This document shows, one piece after another, positions 4,913 to 7,752 of a stretch of 7,752 nt of DNA; position 1 is the first letter of the stretch, and each line of letters opens with the position of its first letter. A program made the translations under genes and the position numbers. The notes under the pieces are model-generated. The model searched no databases and was not told the DNA's origin. It worked only from the letters and a program-made list of their open reading frames with translations. Source of the DNA: Clostridia bacterium (GTDB taxonomy: Bacteria; Bacillota; Clostridia; UBA1381; UMGS1253); contig JAFQPV010000190.1 in NCBI GenBank assembly GCA_017411585.1, forward strand, positions 1-7,752, written 5' to 3'.

Positions 4913-5530
4913 ATGAACAGAGCAGAACTAAAAGCAAATGCAAAACAGCAAATCAAAGGCAACATCGGCATATTATTTGCAATCGCATTACTTGCCATTG
5001 CCATCATCTTTGCGGTAAATCTCATTCCGATTGTCGGCACACTTGCGCTGGCTTTGGTAATTTCGCCTGCCCTTTCTCTTGCGCTTATCACAATTTATTT
5101 AAATTTAACCAAGGGCATTAAACCGCAGATTGCCGACCTTTTTAATCAATTTAACAGCTTTTGGCCTGCGTTTAAAGCAACGTTTTTTGTCGGTCTTTTC
5201 ACCATGCTTTGGAGTCTTCTGCTTTACATCCCGGGCATCATTAAAGCACTGTCCTATTCCATGACAATGTACATTCTTGCTGAAGACCCGACAAAACCGG
5301 CACTTCAGGCCATCCGCGAATCCAAAGAAATGATGCATGGACATAAGGCAGACCTCTTTGTTTTGTATCTCTCTTTCTTTGGTTGGATTCTTCTTGGTTA
5401 TCTCACACTCGGTCTGTTGTACATTTGGCTGGTTCCGTATATGGAAACAACCTTAGCAAATTTCTACAACAGTATTAAGCCACAGTATGTTTCGGATGCA
5501 CCTTCCTACAGTGCAGCGTACGAAGAATAA
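4913..5530 (+). CDS. DUF975 family integral membrane protein
   Basis: A 205-residue membrane protein with the DUF975 (PF06161) signatures: an N-terminal MNRAELKANAKQQIKGNIG and the central SYSMTMYILAEDPTKPALQA followed by IRESKEMMHGHK (114-145), then FVLYLSFFGWILLGYLTLG. Membrane segments are predicted around residues 19-38, 42-64, 87-110 and 147-172, with a short polar tail ending YSAAYEE. The conserved central segment lies between the third and fourth membrane stretches and is probably cytosolic. No enzymatic residues are known for the family and its role is undetermined. ATG 4913 follows AGGGGG at 7 nt. It is a one-gene unit between the nested promoter and a bidirectional terminator, converging on the ABC transporter operon, so no functional link to its neighbours is evident. 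Family assignment is confident, function unknown. Confidence 0.9.
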   Translation: MNRAELKANAKQQIKGNIGILFAIALLAIAIIFAVNLIPIVGTLALALVISPALSLALITIYLNLTKGIKPQIADLFNQFNSFWPAFKATFFVGLFTMLWSLLLYIPGIIKALSYSMTMYILAEDPTKPALQAIRESKEMMHGHKADLFVLYLSFFGWILLGYLTLGLLYIWLVPYMETTLANFYNSIKPQYVSDAPSYSAAYEE

Positions 5531-5544
5531 TCAAACAACACAAT

Positions 5545-5575
5545 AAAAAGCCTTCCGTCGGCGGAAGGCTTTTTT
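5545..5575. terminator. Bidirectional terminator between convergent genes
   Basis: GCCTTCCG (5550-5557) pairs with CGGAAGGC (5562-5569) around loop TCGG, flanked by A5545-5549 on the left and T5570-5575 on the right. It therefore works on both strands: for the DUF975 gene (stop at 5530) and for the ABC operon, whose last stop codon at 5577-5579 almost touches it. Confidence 0.92.
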
Positions 5576-5576
5576 A

Positions 5577-6317
5577 TTATAAAATACTCTTCAAGAATTG
5601 CGGTGTTTTCGGACTTTGCGGATTATTGAAGATTTCATCCGGTGTACCTACCTCTTCAATTTCACCGTCATACATAAAGATAACGCGGTCTGCCACTTCC
5701 TTGGCAAAGCCCATTTCGTGGGTAACGCAGACCATCGTCATGCCCTCTTTTGCCAAATCCTTCATAACCGCAAGCACCTCGCCAACCATTTCCGGGTCGA
5801 GCGCACTTGTCGGCTCGTCGAAGAGCATAACCTCCGGGCTCATGCACAGTGCGCGCACGATAGCAACTCTCTGCTTCTGACCACCTGAAAGCTGCGACGG
5901 ATATGCATCCGCTCTATCCTTCAAGCCAACACGGTCCAAAAGTGTCAGTGCCATTTCTTCTGCATCCGCTTTGCTCATTTTCTTAAGCTTCATCGGTGCA
6001 AGTGTCAAATTCTTAAGCACTGTCATGTGCGGAAACAGATTAAACTGCTGAAACACCATGCCCATCTTTTGACGGTGAATGTTAATATTCACCTTCGGGT
6101 CTGTAATGTCCACATCTTCAAAAAACACCTTGCCGCTTGTCGCTGTCTCCAAAAGGTTTAAGGAACGCAGAAAAGTCGATTTACCGGAGCCGGAAGGCCC
6201 GATAATTACAACCACTTCCCCGCGCTGAATTTCTGCAGTTACATTATGCAGCGCGTGAATCTTATCCCCGTAGTATTTGCACAAATTTTCCGTACGGATA
6301 ATTACATTATCGCTCAC
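5577..6317 (-). CDS. Polar amino acid ABC transporter ATP-binding protein (GlnQ/HisP type)
   Basis: A 246-residue ATPase that powers the importer at the inner face of the membrane. Complete ABC motifs: Walker A GPSGSGKST (40-48), Q-loop Q90 in FQQFNLFPH, signature LSGGQ (143-147), Walker B VMLFDE (163-168), D-loop SALD (171-174) and H-loop H200 in CVTHEMGFA. The FQQFNLFPHMTVLKN and FDEPTSALDPEMVGEVL segments are typical of the GlnQ/HisP/ArtP subfamily rather than sugar or peptide ATPases. The start is GTG at 6317 (first residues SDNVIIRTENL). Its first 11 nt (GTGAGCGATAA) overlap the permease stop, so translation is probably coupled. Last gene of the binding protein-permease-ATPase operon. 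The ligand cannot be named from this subunit. Confidence 0.96.
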   Translation of the reverse strand: MSDNVIIRTENLCKYYGDKIHALHNVTAEIQRGEVVVIIGPSGSGKSTFLRSLNLLETATSGKVFFEDVDITDPKVNINIHRQKMGMVFQQFNLFPHMTVLKNLTLAPMKLKKMSKADAEEMALTLLDRVGLKDRADAYPSQLSGGQKQRVAIVRALCMSPEVMLFDEPTSALDPEMVGEVLAVMKDLAKEGMTMVCVTHEMGFAKEVADRVIFMYDGEIEEVGTPDEIFNNPQSPKTPQFLKSIL

Positions 6318-7083
6318 TCTTACGCAACCTCCTTTCGAGAATACCCAAAAGCTTTGTAAGAATCATAACAAGCACCAGATAAATCAGTGCTAAGCTTATG
6401 TACGGGATAACCGCTGTATAGGCCTTACTTACGATAACCTGTGCCGCTTTGGTTACGTCCTGCAGGGCAATCACCGTTACGAGCGAGGTTTCCTTTAACA
6501 GCGCAATCAACTCGTTACCAAGTGCCGGCAAGATGTTTTTAAATGCCTGCGGCAGAATAATATGCCACATTGTCTGCGCATAATTTAACCCTAAACTTCT
6601 GCCTGCCTCCATCTGTCCTGCGTTAATCGACATAATACCGGAGCGCGCAATTTCTGCAACGTAGGCACCGGAATTGATACCTAATGTAATAATGGCGCAC
6701 AATGTTGTCTGAAACGATGTCTTCGGCACCATAACAACAAAGCCCATAATCAACAGCTGTACCATCAGCGGCGTACCGCGAAGCACGGTAACATAAATCT
6801 TACAAATCGAGTTTAAAATGCGCAAAATGATATTTGGTTTACGCATCTGATTGTCATGTGTTGAGCGAATCAACGCTACAATCATACCAATGACAACACC
6901 AATCAAAAGCGCGCCAATGGTTACAATAAAGGTTGTTGCAAGACCGTCGGTAAAAAACTTCCAGCGATTTTCATAAATAAAAACCTGATAAAACTGGAAT
7001 ATGAGGCGCTGCAAGCCTTCCGGCAAAGAAGCAATCCAAGCCGGGGCACCGACAATCCATTTTGCAAACGTTAATACTGTCAT
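6307..7083 (-). CDS. Polar amino acid ABC transporter permease (HisM/GlnP type)
   Basis: A 258-residue membrane permease, at the long end for this family. The N-terminal 45 residues are an extra, partly amphipathic extension before the first long membrane segment (about 48-72). RGTPL (102-106), typical of amino acid permeases, comes before further membrane segments. The EAA loop EAGRSLGLNYAQTMWHIILP (159-178), which docks the ATPase, is followed by QAFKNILPALGNELIALLKETSL. The last segment is about 226-247, with a basic tail. Only one permease gene is present, so it probably forms a homodimer in a complex with two ATPases and one binding protein. ATG 7083 follows AGGGGG at 7 nt. A 16-bp hairpin separates it from the binding-protein gene upstream, suggesting lower expression than that gene. 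Family certain, ligand unknown. Confidence 0.95.
   Translation of the reverse strand: MTVLTFAKWIVGAPAWIASLPEGLQRLIFQFYQVFIYENRWKFFTDGLATTFIVTIGALLIGVVIGMIVALIRSTHDNQMRKPNIILRILNSICKIYVTVLRGTPLMVQLLIMGFVVMVPKTSFQTTLCAIITLGINSGAYVAEIARSGIMSINAGQMEAGRSLGLNYAQTMWHIILPQAFKNILPALGNELIALLKETSLVTVIALQDVTKAAQVIVSKAYTAVIPYISLALIYLVLVMILTKLLGILERRLRKSER
6328..6335 (-). promoter_or_regulatory. Ribosome binding site of the ATPase gene, inside the permease gene
   Basis: On the minus strand AAAGGAGG (6335-6328) lies 10 nt before the GTG at 6317. It fixes the GTG as the start and is embedded in permease codons for Glu-Arg-Arg near the C-terminus. Confidence 0.75.
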
Positions 7084-7108
7084 TTGCCATCCCCCTTCTC
7101 AAAGAAAG

Positions 7109-7168
7109 AAAAGGGACGATTTAAAGCGTTTAATCCCTAAGTGAAGGCGCCCTTAAATCGTCCCTTTT
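7109..7168 (-). terminator. Intercistronic 16-bp hairpin between binding-protein and permease genes
   Basis: AAAAGGGACGATTTAA (7109-7124) pairs perfectly with 7153-7168 around a 28-nt loop (7125-7152). Read on the minus strand, it begins about 20 nt after the binding-protein stop, and the right arm ends CCCTTTT then CTTTCTTT, a leaky terminator tail. It probably lets a fraction of transcripts continue into the permease and ATPase genes, and may protect the 3' end of the shorter mRNA. Confidence 0.75.
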
Positions 7169-7189
7169 TTGTTTGTGTACTAGGGTTAA

Positions 7190-7752
7190 TTACTCAGCCT
7201 TAATGTAATTACCGATGATTTCATCGATTTTACCCTCTGCCTTCAGCTCAGCCAAAGCAGCGTTGAACTTTTCGAGCAGTTCTGTGTTTTCCTTTGCAAT
7301 TGCAGCTGCATATTCTTCTGTGATGTATTCTGTTTCCAGAATCTTGAGACCTTCGTTTGCTGCAACGAATGCCTTTGCCGGCTCGTTATCGATAACAACG
7401 CAGTCTACCTGACCGTTCTGCAGTGCAGCTACTGCCAATGCACCGTTGTCATAACGTGCAACAGCATCTTCACCGTAGTCACCGGCACAGTAAATATCAC
7501 CTGTTGTACCGGACTGAACGCCGATCTTCTTACCAGCCAAATCATCGATTGTTGCGATTTCAGAATCCTCAGCTACGATAACAACCTGAATGCCTGTTGC
7601 ACAGGAATCAGAGAAGTTAACGGATTCAGCTCTCTCCGGTGTTACTGTCATACCTGCGAGTACAACATCAATAGAACCTGTGGATACTGCAGTGATTAAG
7701 GAATCAAACGCCATATCCTTGATTTCAAGCTCCATGCCGAGCTTTTCAGCAA
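7190..7752 (-). CDS. Polar amino acid ABC transporter substrate-binding protein (SBP_bac_3), C-terminal part
   Basis: The reading frame is open to the right edge; 186 complete residues are visible and the start lies outside, so the ATG at 7735 is internal. In this fragment are AFDSLITAVSTGSIDVVLAG, GMTVTPER (33-40; the Arg normally binds the ligand carboxylate), VNFSDSC (44-50), GVQSGTTGD (77-85) at the domain-2 entry, and VDCVVIDNEPA (115-125; Asp121 in the place that contacts the amino group). The end KFNAALAELKAEGKIDEIIGNYIK is typical of the family. The usual FSxPY is FSDSC, a change close to the pocket. The missing part should carry a lipoprotein signal peptide and the first lobe strands. 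It captures an amino acid outside the membrane for the permease and ATPase that follow. Ligand not determined. Confidence 0.95.
   Translation of the reverse strand, partial: AEKLGMELEIKDMAFDSLITAVSTGSIDVVLAGMTVTPERAESVNFSDSCATGIQVVIVAEDSEIATIDDLAGKKIGVQSGTTGDIYCAGDYGEDAVARYDNGALAVAALQNGQVDCVVIDNEPAKAFVAANEGLKILETEYITEEYAAAIAKENTELLEKFNAALAELKAEGKIDEIIGNYIKAE

Noticed and set aside
7125..7152. Riboswitch or small RNA in the long loop of the intercistronic hairpin
   Set aside because: 28 nt is too short for a known aptamer, and no known motif is recognisable.

Overview
The window looks like chromosome from a Gram-positive anaerobe of the Bacillota, most likely a gut-type Clostridia/Oscillospiraceae member. 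The reasons are strong AGGAGG-like ribosome binding sites, sigma-A type promoters, a DUF975 membrane protein, several FAD/HAD/GH1 genes of the kind common in that group, and intergenic regions full of small GTAGGG-headed palindromes. The organism call is inference; no rRNA or other marker gene is present.

Layout. At the left edge is the start of an unrecognised minus-strand gene (1-148). Positions 149-546 hold its promoter, a terminator-like palindrome and three diverged direct repeats, two of which carry hairpins with the same apical loop on different stems. A minus-strand FAD-dependent oxidoreductase follows (547-2241). It diverges from a plus-strand HAD phosphatase (2653-3312) across 411 bp that hold two face-to-face promoters and a cluster of five palindromes. 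The phosphatase ends in a terminator made from one of these palindromes. Next are a GH1 beta-glycosidase with an atypical sugar-binding pocket (3457-4806) and a DUF975 membrane protein (4913-5530), each with its own promoter. A bidirectional terminator (5545-5575) separates them from a minus-strand polar amino acid ABC transporter operon: binding protein (cut by the right edge), permease, ATPase.

How they work together. The transporter genes form one importer; a 16-bp hairpin after the binding-protein gene probably sets unequal expression, and the ATPase start overlaps the permease stop. The oxidoreductase, phosphatase and GH1 enzyme could all act on glycosides or sugar derivatives, but they are separate transcription units and nothing in the sequence proves a shared pathway.

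The genes are mostly ordinary. The unusual content is in the DNA between them: at least seven GTAGGG-headed palindromes with diverged but still paired stems, a second repeat type with a constant 17-nt apical part on variable stems, a promoter nested inside a terminator, and a GH1 enzyme lacking usual active-site tryptophans.
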